From Cyanophora paradoxa (lineage: Eukaryota; Glaucocystophyceae; Cyanophorales; Cyanophoraceae), in the NCBI GenBank assembly GCA_004431415.1, contig QPMI01000514.1, forward strand, positions 186,001-250,000: DNA of 64,000 nt, in the 5' to 3' direction. A program made the translations under genes and the position numbers. The stretch's first letter is position 1. Every line of letters begins with the position of its first letter. The notes beneath the pieces are model-generated. The model searched no databases, had not been told where the DNA came from, and was given only the letters and a program-made list of their open reading frames with translations. Of the stretch, positions 32,051-43,874 are shown one piece after another.

Positions 32051-32925
32051 GGGGCGCCCGCGGTGCCCGCCTCCCGAGTCTGTACCCCCCCTCTCCGGCC
32101 CGATCCCCGTTCTCGGGCCTGGCCATCTCGAGCCTTCCCCCCGCTCCCCTTTCTTCCTTTGGCTCGATCTCAGCCCGTTCACCATCCTCCGAGTCCCTTC
32201 TTCAGTTTTCTAGTTCCCCCGGCCCCGCATCCGATCGGGCTGAGCAGGAATTCCAATGGAGCCACCTCCCTTCCAGTTGTCATTGAAACGACTTTAGTCA
32301 GTAACTGCCGGAAGGGACGGGGGCCGCGTTGGCAGATGTACTAGTGGACCGGATCCCCGGATTTCCAAGCGGGGCCCGCGCAAAGAACTCGAGTCTGTAG
32401 CTAGATCTAAAATCAGAATATTAATACATACACCCTGCATGCATGCGCAGCTGCCCTAGCTATAGCTATAGGCCCTGGCATCAGGTCCACGTCCCTGCCC
32501 CGGGCCCGTAGATCGAGAGATCGATATCCAGGTTTCCGCATCTAGATCTGCGCATATGCATGCATGCTCCCTACTCCGCATCCTTTCACAAAGAGAACTT
32601 CAAGGCTTATGATGAATGAATTTCGAAGCGCTAGCCACATTTACATCTTACAAGTAAAATACTGTCTGTTACGTATCTGCTAGGCTGATACTCATAAGCC
32701 TTCCAGTCGTAAAGAATAGTGTTGCAATATATTAATTGCAATAGCAAACTAACTATCAGAGTCGAAGGGACGCACGCATATGCATCGTTGCTCTGAGGAA
32801 AATGGCTCAATATGATTTCTATGCGCGGTTTGATCCTAACTGCCACAGAATAAAACCAATAGTACATCTTTTTCGCGCTCCAAAGCTAAGAGCTTTGCTA
32901 GAGTGGACGCGAGCGGGGCTGCCTC
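32051..32925. other. Convergent intergenic region, AT-rich in its right half
   Basis: About 875 bp between two converging genes. From about 32400 to 32890 the base composition drops to roughly balanced AT/GC, with ATGCATGCAT and TAGCTATAGCTATAG palindromic words. Probably 3' UTRs. No gene seen. Confidence 0.6.
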
Positions 32926-35900
32926 TCAGCACTCGCTGACTACTGTGCTGGTGTCCGCGCCGCTACGGGGCAGCTCGTCCAGGGGCAGGTTCTGCCCGAG
33001 CCACGCGACGCCCCCCACGTGCACCGGCAGCGCCGCCGGCGCCGGCGCCGGAGCCGGCACCGGGAGCGAGACGGGCGGGGGCAGCAGGACGACGGGCTCG
33101 GCGGCGGGGGCGGACGGGAGCGGCGCGCGCCGCGGCGAGGCGTCGACGGAGCGCGAGTGGGCGGTGGCGGGCGTGGCGGTCGCAGCGGCGGAGGTGTAGG
33201 CGTAAGCAGCGGCGAGCGCGGCGCCGGCCTCGCCCTCCGAGGCGGAGCCCTCGCCGCCGTCCCGCTCAGCAGTCTTCGGACGTGGCGGGAGCGTCCACCG
33301 GGCGGTTTCCGAGCGGCCGCGCGAGATGGACCACCGGTGGATCGACTGAGCGAGACGTAATTAGATTCGAGCGCATCGGCGGCCGCCGCCGCGGCCGCGG
33401 CTCGAGCCGGGGGCGGGGCGGGGCGGGGCGGCTAGGAGAGACGAGGGTCGGACCTGGGAGGACTTGCGGCCGCGCACGAGGTACGCCATCTGCTTGCCCT
33501 TGCCTGCCCCGCCCCGCCCCGCCGCGCCGTCAGTCGGACCCGGAGGAGAGTGCGCCCTGTTTGGGGCGCGCACCCTTGAGCTCGATGGGGCCCCTCTCCT
33601 CCACGTCGAACTTGTACCTGGCCGCCGGCGCGTCATCCCACGCCCGCGATCTCGCGCGCGCCGCAGGGGCCCCAGACACGAAGACACGAGGGCGCACTTG
33701 ACCTGCTCGTAGGTCGTGCTGGAGATCTGCACGCGGCCCGCCACGCCCCCCGACTCCATCCTGCAGGGCCCGGGGCCTCAGCGCTCGCGATCGCCCCTCC
33801 CGTCGCAATCGGACGAAACAAACCTCGCCGCCAGGTTGACGCAGTCGCCCTGCCGCCGCGCGTCACACGCAAAATGCCCGACGGCTCGTCGGCGCTGCGA
33901 GACGAATGGACGCACCCAGACGTCGAACATGAGCTTCTTCGTCCCGATGACCCCGCCCTGCAATCGCGCAGCGCGCTCGGGCACGGCTCGGAGGCCGGCC
34001 CGTGGGCGGGGGCGGGGGCGGGGGCGGGGGCGGGGGTGGGGGCGGGGGCGGGGCGGACGACGACGGAGCCGGTGTTGATGCCGACGCGGATGTCGAGGGG
34101 CAGCTCGAGCTCCCGCGCCAGCCCCCGCGTCGCCTCGATCGCCTCCAGCCCGAAGTCGATCTGCCGCCCCCGTCATCCCTCCCGCCCCGCGCGCTCAACC
34201 CTCCAGCTCGGGATCTCAGGTGAGCGCCCGCAGGCCGAACCATCGCCTCGGGCGATTTCGTCGTGAACATCTGCACGCCGGTTCGAGGTCGCCGTCAGAG
34301 ACGACCGCGAGCCGCCGTGGCGGCGTGGCGGCGCTGCGCGGCGCCTGGCGCATCGGTCTCGCGCACCATGACGGCGTCCCCGATCGACTTGACCTTCTCG
34401 AGCCCGTACCTGCGGGGCGCCATTCGGGTCCACTCCAACGGCGGCAGCGTCGCCGCGTTCGTTGCCGACGCGTTCCGTTAACGTCCCTCGCACCGCTCGT
34501 TGATCTCGTCGAAGACAGAAAACATTTACAAGGGGGCTCTAGTGGCTGGCCCGTCTGAGCCCCAAGTGCGGCGGGGGGCTCGTCTGGCCGTGGACACGGG
34601 CGGTCTTATCGGGGCCCGTCTGAAGGCCATGCCGCAGGTTTGCCCCATGGAGTGGGCATGATAGTTCCGCGCACCGCTCGTTGATCTCGTCGAAGACGGA
34701 GAACATGCGGTTCAGGAAGAAAACGACCTGGGCGGGCCGGGGCGGGGCGGGCCGGGGCGGCGTCGCAAGGGTCAACCGGAGGCGGATGGGGGCGCGAGCC
34801 CGCGGCCGACGCCGGCCCCATCGACGCCGGCGCACCTCCTGGGGCGTCATGCGCGACGCGAGCGTCGTGAACCCGACCTGCGCAGCGCGCGAATAGAATC
34901 CGTCGGAGGGGGACGAATCCCGAGCGGGGGGCGGGGCACGATGTCGGAGAAGAGGACGCTCGCGTTGTCGTACTCGTCCGCGATCGTCTGCCCCGCCCGT
35001 CAGCGGCCCCGGGCGACAACCGCAGGGCGAGGAGGGGCCCCGCCCGCCCGCTCGCCTTCTCGCCGCGCTTGAGGCGCTCGCAGATCGACTGCGGCAGAAT
35101 GCTGTAGAGGAGCTCGTCCGACCTGCGGGGGCGGGGCGGAGGCGGGGGCCTGTTAGCCTCCGATTGGACCACGCGGAGGCCGAGGAGGCCGTCGACGCCC
35201 TCCCCGGCTCCCGCACCGCTTCTTCTCGGCCTTGATGGTCTCCTCGTACCGCAGGCGGTCCGAGATGTCCCGCACTGCAGCCGCCGGCGGGGCGGGCGGG
35301 CGTCGCGATTGGCTCGCGATCAGCGGGCGGGGCGCAGATCTGGAGGGCGCGGGCGGACCGAAGAGGACCTGGAAGGTGCTCCCGGCGACGGAGCCCTCCC
35401 CCGTGCTGATCTGCCCCCGCCCTCAGCGCAGCGCCCGCCATCGCGCGAGACGGACTCGGGGGGGAGGGCGACGGGCCTGGACGGGGACCCGCGTGCCGTC
35501 GGGCCGCACGGCGAAGGCGCGGCCCCGGTGCTCCCCCGCCGGCGTCATGGGCTCCGCGTCCTCCGCGTCCCCCGGCGCTGAGCGCCTCCGCGAGCGGCGC
35601 CGGAGGCTGCGCGAAGCAGAGCGGAGCGAGCTCAGATGCAGAGACCAGTTCAGAGCAGGGCGCGGGAAGGTTGACCCCGAGCCCGAGAGGTGCGGTCTGG
35701 AGCCGCCCATGGCCGCTGCGGGGGGGAAGGCCTGGCGGGCGGGCGGTCAGCGTTCACGCTGCACTCCGCTCGGAGTCTAGATGGGGCCCGGCGCGCACGG
35801 TGCCGGAGGCCCTGCGCGCGATCTCGACGGCCGAGGCGCGGCGCCGCTCCGCCGCCGACTGGAAGTCGGGCAGCAGCTCGGTCACGTGCACCTGCCGCTC

Positions 35901-38900
35901 CGAGGTCAGGGAGAGGGAGCTGAAACGCGCGATTCGATGTTCATCGCGAGTTTCTGGCGGCGCCGCCGACCTTTCCGACGACGTCCGTGGCCTGGAGGCA
36001 GGCGGGAAGGAGAGCCCCCGAGTCAGAGCGAGGCGCGCGAGCGGGGAGCTCCAGTCGCGGGCGGGGCGGGGCGGGGCGGGGCGGGGCGGGGCGGGGCGGG
36101 GCGGGGCGGGGCGGGGCGGGCGGGGCGGGGCGGGGCGGGGCGGGGGGGGGCGGGCGGGCGGACGCGGCGGGCGAAGAGGCGCTCGGCGGAGGGGTTGAAG
36201 ATGGTGACGAGGCCGCCGTCGTCCGCCACGATCACCGAGTCCTCCGCCGCCTGCCCGCCCCGCCCCGCCGCGTCAGACGCCCCGCCCTCGGGACGCGTGG
36301 TTGATAGGCGTCCTGTGGGGAAGGGGGACCTGGAGGATGGAGCGGGACTGGGCCTTGGACTCGGCGAGCATCTCCCGCACGTCGGCCCGCCGCCCGCTCG
36401 TCAGGAACTCCTTGATCGCCGGCACTGCCCGCAGATGAGGCGGGGGCGAGGCGGGGGCCCAGGGGCGGCGGCGCGCACCGGCCTCGATCACGTCCAGGGG
36501 GATCATCTGCCGCCGCACGTTTGGCGGAGAGAGCGGCGCGCGGCGGCCGAGGCGCGGCGCCGCTCGAGCTCGCACCAGCAGCATCTTGCTCGACTTGGTG
36601 TTCTCAGCCTGGAGCGTCCGCACCAGCGGCTGCGATCGCGACGATGAACGGCTCGTCTCGCGAGGTTCGAAGCAGAGGAGGAGAAGCGGGGCGCCAGTGC
36701 ACCCGAATCATGGCGAAGAAGACGACGAGGAGGACGGGGAAGTAGAGGCCAAAGAGGGCCGACAGGGCCGTCTGCCGCCGCGAGCCGGTGCCGGATATTA
36801 GAAGACCGAGGCATAAATATAACAGGAGTTCGCGTCGCGTCGCGGGGCGCACGTTGGCGCCGTCGAAAGCAAAGCCGCTCTCCATCTCGTGGAGCACGAG
36901 CTGGTCGAACAGCACGGGCAGCTGCGCCCAGGTGAGCTCGGGCGAGGGAGTAGGGGACTGGAAGGGGCGGCGCACGGAGGCGCCCCCCGCCGGGAGCTTG
37001 GAGCCGGCGAGGGGCGGGGCCGAGGCCGGCGGCGCGCCGGCCTGCGCCAGCGCCTGGGGCCAGCCGAGCGCGGCGCGCATGCGGGCGAGGCTGCGGTCGC
37101 CGAGGCGGTCCACCGGCCGCGCCGACCACGCCACCTGGCGCGCCCCGCGGTCGCAATTCGCAGCAGCGCGATGCAATTTCGGGCCCGCTGCACGCACCTG
37201 GCGCGCGTCCTCCAGGAACGCCAGCGCGGCGGCGTCGAGCGTCGCGCACGGCGCCCCGCCCCGCGCCGCCACCGCCTCGGCGCCGGCCGCGTCCGTCCAG
37301 AGCGCCAGCGCAGAGGCGTAGGGGGCGTTCGCGGCCCTGCGAGGCCGATCGGGCGCACGTGCGCGGCGGAGGCAGCAGGCGGCGCCGCGCACCAGGCGAA
37401 GGAGCAGGGGGTGCGGAAGGCGAACGAGGAGGCCGCGGAGGAGGGGCCCAGGCCGCTCGTACCCAGGGCGGGGGACCCTGCGCGGCGGTCGCGAGGTCGG
37501 ATCCGGCCGTCGGCGTCGACTTGGTCGGGGCGATCGCGAGGATGGCGCCGGCGCACCGAATTTGACGGCGGCCCAGGCGGCGGCGAGCTCCTCCGCAAAG
37601 GAGGCGAGGGCGGACTGGGCCGCCCGCGACGCCGTCGCCGCGAACGAGTCGGCCTGCGCGACGCGTCGCGCCGGAAATGCCGACGACTTCCGAGAGCCGC
37701 CACCGCGGACCTGGAAGAGGACGCGGGCGGCCTTCCAGACGAGCTGCGACGTGACGACGGCCTGGCGGTCGGCGCCCCCGCGGCTCATCTGCGCGCCGGC
37801 TCGTCAGCCGGGGCGGGGCTGGCCGGCGCGGGGGGCGCTCTGCCACGAAGATGGTCGCGCAGATGGCGAAGAGGGCGGCGGGGACCGCCACCAGCACGCC
37901 CACGCTCGCGCCCAGCCGCCAGACGAGCCTGCACGACAACAACCACGTGCACATCTACATCAGAAACGAGCTCGAAGAAAGTCTGAGCTCGTGGCGCGGG
38001 CGCGGGCGCCTGGAGGTGATGGAGCCGACGCTGCGGCCGAGGTCGAAGCCCTCCGCCGCCGCCACCTCCTGGTGCAAATTCACCTGCAGCCCCGGCCCCT
38101 CAGAATGGACGGAGGGGAACGCAAGAGAATCCTCCGCGGGCTCTAGATCTAGATTCAGCTAGTGGCTCAGCGCACGTTGCCCTCCTCGTTGTCGCTGCCC
38201 TCGGCGTCCGCCTGCGCCTGCGCCTGCAGCGCCAGCGCCGGCCGCTCCACCTCGCTCGCCCCGTCCTCGTGCGCCGCCGCCGCCGCCGCTGCTGCAGCTT
38301 GAAATCAATGCGCTTCGATGGGGCGCGCTTTTCGAAGGGGGTTAAATGGGGAGCGCGCGCCCTTCAGCATGGAGGTGGCGCTGTGGCCCGAGACGCTGCC
38401 GCGGTTGCTGGAGCCCGGGTCACCCAACGCGCCCATCTTCCCCGCCGCCGCCACGGCCGCCGCCGCCGCCTCCGCCTCGGCATCCTTCTCGGGCCGCTCC
38501 CTGCACGCCCCGCGCCGATGACGGCTCGAACGCGACCGACAGCACAGAATTCTTGAAGGGCGGACCGGCTTGCGGACCGGCCGACGCTCCGCTCGGCACT
38601 CGACGTGTACGAGGCCACTGCGGCGAAAGTCGGGCGCGGCGCGCACGCGAAGGGCCGCGCGCAGCGGCGAAGTGGCGCACGGATGCCCTCGATGGTGGGG
38701 CGGGGGATCTCCAGGAACAGCCGCAGCGTCCCGCGCCGCTCCTGCGCGTCGCTCGGGCGTCAGAGGGCGCGGCGACACACAGAGTGGAGCGGAACGCGGC
38801 GCCGCGCCTCCTCGATGGCCTCGAAGGCGGGGCGGAAGAGGAAGGCGGCGGAGAGCAGCACGACCAGAAACTGCCGGCCGCGGTCGATGCGGATATCGAC

Positions 38901-40292
38901 AAGTTGCGTTTCGGGTGATATCTGTTGCGCCCGCACGCGAACCGTTCCGAGGAAAACGCCGACCGCGACGTTTCTGAAAACAGTGATGCGGTCGTTCACC
39001 ACGTCCTGAGAGGGAGGGTCGCGGGGGCAGCAGGGAGAAATGCGACGCCGGCGGAGCGCCAAGTCGAGGGGGCACCTGGAGGACGCTGGTCATGGACTGA
39101 AAGGCCCCCGCGACGCTCCGGTTGCCGTTCTCCACGAGCAGGAGGTACGAGAGCGGGGGCGGGTCGGACGCCAGCTCGGAGGCCGGCGCCGCGGCCAGGT
39201 CGCGCGCCGCCCGCGCCAGCGTCGCCGCCGCGTCCAGCAGCCTGCCGCGTGCACGGATGGCGCTTGAGAGGACGCGGCGAAAGCTGAAGCCGGGGAACGG
39301 CAACGCACGGCATGGAGGTGGTTCGGGCCTCCCCGGACGGGCCGACGTAGCCGTGCATGGGGATGGCGTACGTCTGTCGCGGCAGCAACGTTAGCCGGCG
39401 AGGCAGAGGAGCGGGCGGAGGAACGCTCGCCTCCCAGAGGGCGGCGACGGGACCGGTCCCCCACGAGGCGCCCAGCCGCCCGCGCTCGTGGTACATCCGG
39501 TTGGCGACGGAGTCCCTGGCCTCGCCTTCAGCCAAGGCGAGCGCTGCGAGGGCGCGTGGATTGGGGGCTCGCGGCGCACAGCGTGTCCGCCGACGCCACG
39601 AGCTTCGCGGCGTACGGCGTCGTGTCCCAGCCCTGGGCCGCCGCCTGCACTCGCCGTCAGCGCCAAGCGGAGGAGTCGGGGAGCGGATCGGAGGAAAGGG
39701 GCGGGCCCATCGGAGGGAGGAGGCGGCGGCGCTGGCGGTGACGGCGGCGAGGGCGGCGTGGGGCGGCGAGGTCGTCGCCTCGAGGGCCCGGGAGTAGTCG
39801 GCGAGCGTCGTGCGCGCCATCGCTGCGGCCCTCGCGTCAGCTCCGCTTCGAGGGCGCTGCCTCGAGCTGCCCGGGCTCCGAGCGCACCGTAGAAGACGAC
39901 GACGTCGGTGAGGAGGACGGCGAGGGTGAGCAGCACGGCGCCGTAGAGCCAGAGCAGCGGCCGCGAGCGCGCCGAGGCCACCCGCTCCCGGTACATCCGC
40001 CGCCGCATCCGGTCCTGCCCCCGCCCCCGAGCTCAGCGCGGCGCGGCGGACGAGCGCGCGGGATGATGCGGATGAGCGCACGTGGGGAGAGATGTCCCAG
40101 GCGACCCCGTTGGTGCCGGAGAGGGTGACGGAGCCCTCGACGGAGCGCTCGCCGACGCCCGCCAGCGCGCCCCCGCCCGCCCCCGCCCCGTCGGCGCTCG
40201 GCAGCGAGGCCCGCGTCGCCCGCCGGCCCCGCCGCGCCTGCGCCATCCGAATTCGGCGGAGCTTCGAGGAGGAGCGCGGCGCGAGGAAGGGC

Positions 40293-40326
<34 letters not shown>

Positions 40327-43300
40327 TGGGGGCTCGCGCTCGCGATCGTCGACGAACGAGGCGCGCCGCTCCTCGACGGCCACCGACCCGGAGCCGCCCT
40401 CCGCCGAGGCGCTCGAGACGGGGTAGAGCGTCACTGCGGCGGCGCCGCCCTTGCAGCTGCCCTCCGCGCTGCGCCGCGTGCGTGAGCGCCGCCGGCGGAG
40501 AGGCGATGCCAGAAACGTGGTGCCGGAGGCTGACATGCTGACGGAGGCGCGGCGCCGGCGGGAGAGGCTCGTCTGGCCATGGGCGGACTCGCGGGCGATG
40601 GGGCCGCCGTCTGGCGGCCCGCCGGGCGCCGTGAGACGGATCGAGGGGGCGCGCTCGGGCCTTCGGGGCTCGAGGGGAGGCACCCGTGGCGCCGCCGAGG
40701 GGGACGACCTTGCCGCGGGAGGGGGCCGCCGCCCTCTGCCCTTGGGCCACCTCCGGCGCAGACCCCGTCGTCGCGCTCACCTGCCGCCGCCCGCCGTCAG
40801 AAGGCCCGATCGAGGTCGAGTGGGCGCTCGCCGGTCACCAAGCTGGCGTGGCGGTTGGGGCGGTATCGCGGGTACACGGGGGCCTGCAGCTGCGCCGCCT
40901 CGTGCGCCTGTCTCGGGTCGTTTGTGGGGCGGAGAGGGCGGGGCAGGCGGGGCGGGGGGGAGGGGCGGGGCGGGCGGGCCTCCTCGGCGAGGACGAGGAA
41001 GCGGAGGGCGGCGTCGTCGTCCCCGAGCAGCTCGTGGCAGAAGCGCGCGTACCGCCGCAGCACCCGCCCGTTCTTCGGCTGCGCGCCCGTCGCCCCGCGG
41101 AGGAGTGCAGCGCGGCCGGCTGGCGGGAGCGCTCGCCTGGCGGAGGAGGAGGGTCTCGTAGACCCTGGCGGCCTTCTCCTTGGCGCGCTCAACGTGCGTG
41201 ACGACCTGCCGCGAGGGCGCGTGAGGGGCCGCCCGGTGCGCTCCGGCGCGGGCCGCTGGGGCGGACGTTGGGGAGGTCGGCGAGCGAGACGGAGGCCGAG
41301 AGGAGCAGCTCCCAGAAGCTGAGGAGGGGGCCGGGGTGACGCCGGGGCGGGGCGGGGCACGAGGGCGGGGCGGGCACCGGCGGATGCGGAGCTTGGCGCG
41401 GACCTCGTAGATGCGCGCCAGCTGCATCATCTGCTGCACCTGCGCCGGCCAAGCTCGGGCCCAGAGACGCGGGGCCGGGCCCGATCGCGAGAGGCGAGGG
41501 GTGCCGGCACCTCGATGAGGAGGCCGTCCCCGCTCTCCTTGCGCAGGCGGTCCAGGCAGTAGCACGCGAAGGACATGAGGAAGCCCGACCGCGCCTGCGT
41601 GCGAGGCCGCCGACATCTGACCGCGGCAGCCCGTCTCGAGACAACAGAGAGGCGGGCACCTGGACGGCCTTCTGGAGGTAGGCCGCGTGAAGCGCAGCGT
41701 TCTCTGCGCGTGCGCCCCTCTTTCAGAGCCCGATTCACGATCGTCGTTAGGGGAGGAAATTCTCAAGCCAAGTTAACGTTGCAACTTTTGATCAGGGCCT
41801 AGAGGTTTCTACGAGCGCTCGCGACCGGGAGCCAAGCTCGAGGGAGGGGCGCACGGCGGTAGTGGGAGAGGAAGATGGCGAAGGAGAGGTAGAGCTCGGC
41901 CGAGGCGGGGTACTCCTCCTGCGCGCCCCGTGAGCGCCGCCCAGCCGCTTCACGCGCGCCGGGTGCGGGTGCGGGGGCGGGGGCGGGGGCGGGGGCGGGC
42001 GATGGCGAGGAGGAAGAGGGCGTGGGCGGGGGCGAGGTGGCGCTCGGGCGCCCCCAGGAGGGCCCGCGCCGCCACCTCCGCCTCGAACGGCCTGCGGGGG
42101 GGAGGGTGAGGCGAGGCGCCCGCGCCCCCTCTCCCCCCCGCTCCCTGCCTCCCCATCGCCCACCTGCGCAGGGGCAAGCGGCGGCGGTGGGCCGGCGAGT
42201 CGCCGCCGCCGCCGTCGCCGTCGTCGCGCCCGTCGACCTCGATTGTCGAGCGGCGGCGGGAGCCCGAGCCCGAGAACGGCTCGAGGGCGCCCCCGCGCTC
42301 CGGGTCGAGGGCCGCGCGGCCGGCCCGCGCGCACCAGCGGACGCGCAGGACGGAGAGGCCAGCGCCCAGCGCGAAGGCGACGAGGATGGCGCCGGCGAAG
42401 GCCGGGCCCAGCGCGCCCCGCGTGGAGAGCCCGAGGGCTGAGCCCAGCAGGGGCACGACACCGGCGAGGGCGACGACGCCGCGCATGCCGCCGACGGCCG
42501 CGAGGGGCACCAGGCCGTAGAGGGGTACGTAGTAGAGGTGGGCGGCCAGGGGCGCCAGCGCGAGGACGAACTGGAGGGCCCCCCGGGGTACAGGATTGCC
42601 GCGTAGGAAGACCGCGCAGAGGACGAGGCCGAACTTGCAGGAGATGTGCAGGGCCGGGAGGGGCGAGAGCCGCTGGGGGGTACGTCAGTTGCGGGCGGGG
42701 AGAAGAGGGGGTACGGGCACCTGCGAGAGGGGCGTGCTGCGGGAGGGTATGAAGGTCACGAAGAAAAGGGCCACGAAGAACAAGCCTGCGCCGCCGCCGG
42801 CCGCCGGCGTAAACGTGAGAACGGACGGGGTACGGGTACGAACGGAAACGGGTACCGGGGACGACCAGGGCGCATGTGATCGCCGTGAAGACGATGTACA
42901 CGATGCCCGAGTCCCCGTAGCACTGTCGGGGTACCCCCGTGGGCCTGGGCCTGGGGCCGGCCGTCCCGCCGGCCGCGGGGGCGGGCGCGTGCGCACCTGG
43001 TACCCCGCGGCGCGGACGCTGGCGGCGCGGGCGCCCTCGAGCACGGACTCGCAGTTGAGGGTGGGGAGGATGGTGAGGAGGATCTGGGGGCGCCGCGGGG
43101 TCGCCGGCGGGGACGGGCGGCTCGAATCGCGATCGCATGCGCTCACGGGGGCGTTGACGGCGGGGGAGAGGATGCAGCCGAGGCGGACGATGCGGAGGAG
43201 CCAGGGGCGCTCCCGGTACTGCAGGTCCGAGTGCACGGCCGCCACCGTGAACGCCGTCAGCAGGTTCATCCCGACCACGATGCACCTGCGCGCGCGCGCG

Positions 43301-43874
43301 CGGGGCGAGCACTCAGATGCCGCCCAGGGAGGGCCGAAGCCAGGGGCGGGGCCGGGGGCGCGCCAGAAGGCGGAGGCGCTGGTGCCGTGGACGGCCTCCG
43401 GGGAGGGGTCTCTGAGGAGGACCGCGGCGAGCATCGCGGTGGGCCACCCGTCCGCGAAGCTGAACTCGTACAGCACGGGGAGGACGGCCATCTGAGGCAC
43501 GAACGTGTACGCGAGTCAAGCTTGAGACGGTGGCGCCGGCTCGCGCAGAGGATGCAGGAATTATAATTGTAGGGACCTGCAGGAGATCGATGAAGGCGAC
43601 AAGGGCCGCCAGCCGGGCATCGAAGTGGTTGCGGGCCACGACGCGCGCTCTGCCCAGGGCGTAGAAGAAGGAGTAGAGGGCTGTGGTGACCTGGTCCTGG
43701 AGAGTGGCGGCGAGCCCGGTGAGCTGCTGGCCCCCCGACTGGCGCGACGCGTAGCTGCTCCCATCGAGGCCAGCCAGCAGCCTGGAGAGGGCGCGATCTC
43801 AGGGCCAAGGGGGCCCCGGGCCGTCAACCGCCGGGCGGGGCGGATGCGCACCCGCGCTCCACGCGAGAAGCCAT
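32926..43874 (-). CDS. TmcB-like multi-membrane TPR receptor with PAS and class III nucleotide cyclase domains
   Basis: ATG 43874 gives MASRVERG; a GTGCGC intron joins it in phase to LLAGLDGSSYASRQSGGQQL, then ALYSFFYALGRARVVARNHF. Membrane part: QMAVLPVLYEFSFADGWPTA, RERPWLLRIVRLGCILSPAV, CYGDSGIVYIVFTAITCALV, YVPLYGLVPLAAVGGMRGVV. TmcB/TPR part: FEAEVAARALLGAPERHLAP, YPASAELYLSFAIFLSHYR, QPKNGRVLRRYARFCHELLG. Further membrane segments: LLWLYGAVLLTLAVLLTDVV (near 39920), RQFLVVLLSAAFLFRPAFEA (near 38850), LVWRLGASVGVLVAVPAALF (near 37890) and FGLYFPVLLVVFFAMI (near 36740). PAS: IVADDGGLVTIFNPSAERLF, RDISDRLRYEETIKAEKKR. Cyclase: LYSILPQSICERLKRGEK, NASVLFSDIV, GFTTLASRMTPQEV, FDEINER|YGLEKVKSIGDAVM, RVGINTGSVV, GDCVNLAARMESGGV, YKFDVEERGPIELKG. 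Metal-binding Asp is visible in LFSDIV. It probably turns an outside signal into cAMP or cGMP. Confidence 0.88.
34489..34706 (-). repeat. Duplicated 37-nt cyclase exon fragment
   Basis: 34670-34706 is the 3' end of a cyclase exon encoding MFSVFDEINER, followed by a GTGCGC 5' splice site. 34489-34525 repeats these 37 nt with two mismatches and also keeps the 5' splice site. The second copy lies in the following intron, before the YGLEKVKSIGDAVM exon. It could be a dead tandem duplicate or an alternative exon. Confidence 0.75.
36059..36154. repeat. GGGGC pentanucleotide array
   Basis: About 17 near-perfect GGGGC units, with a few GGGC steps and a G9 run at the end, lie inside an intron of the cyclase gene. 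On the sense strand it reads as CCCCG repeats. Shorter GGGGC runs occur nearby (33413-33431, 34735-34760). Confidence 0.9.
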
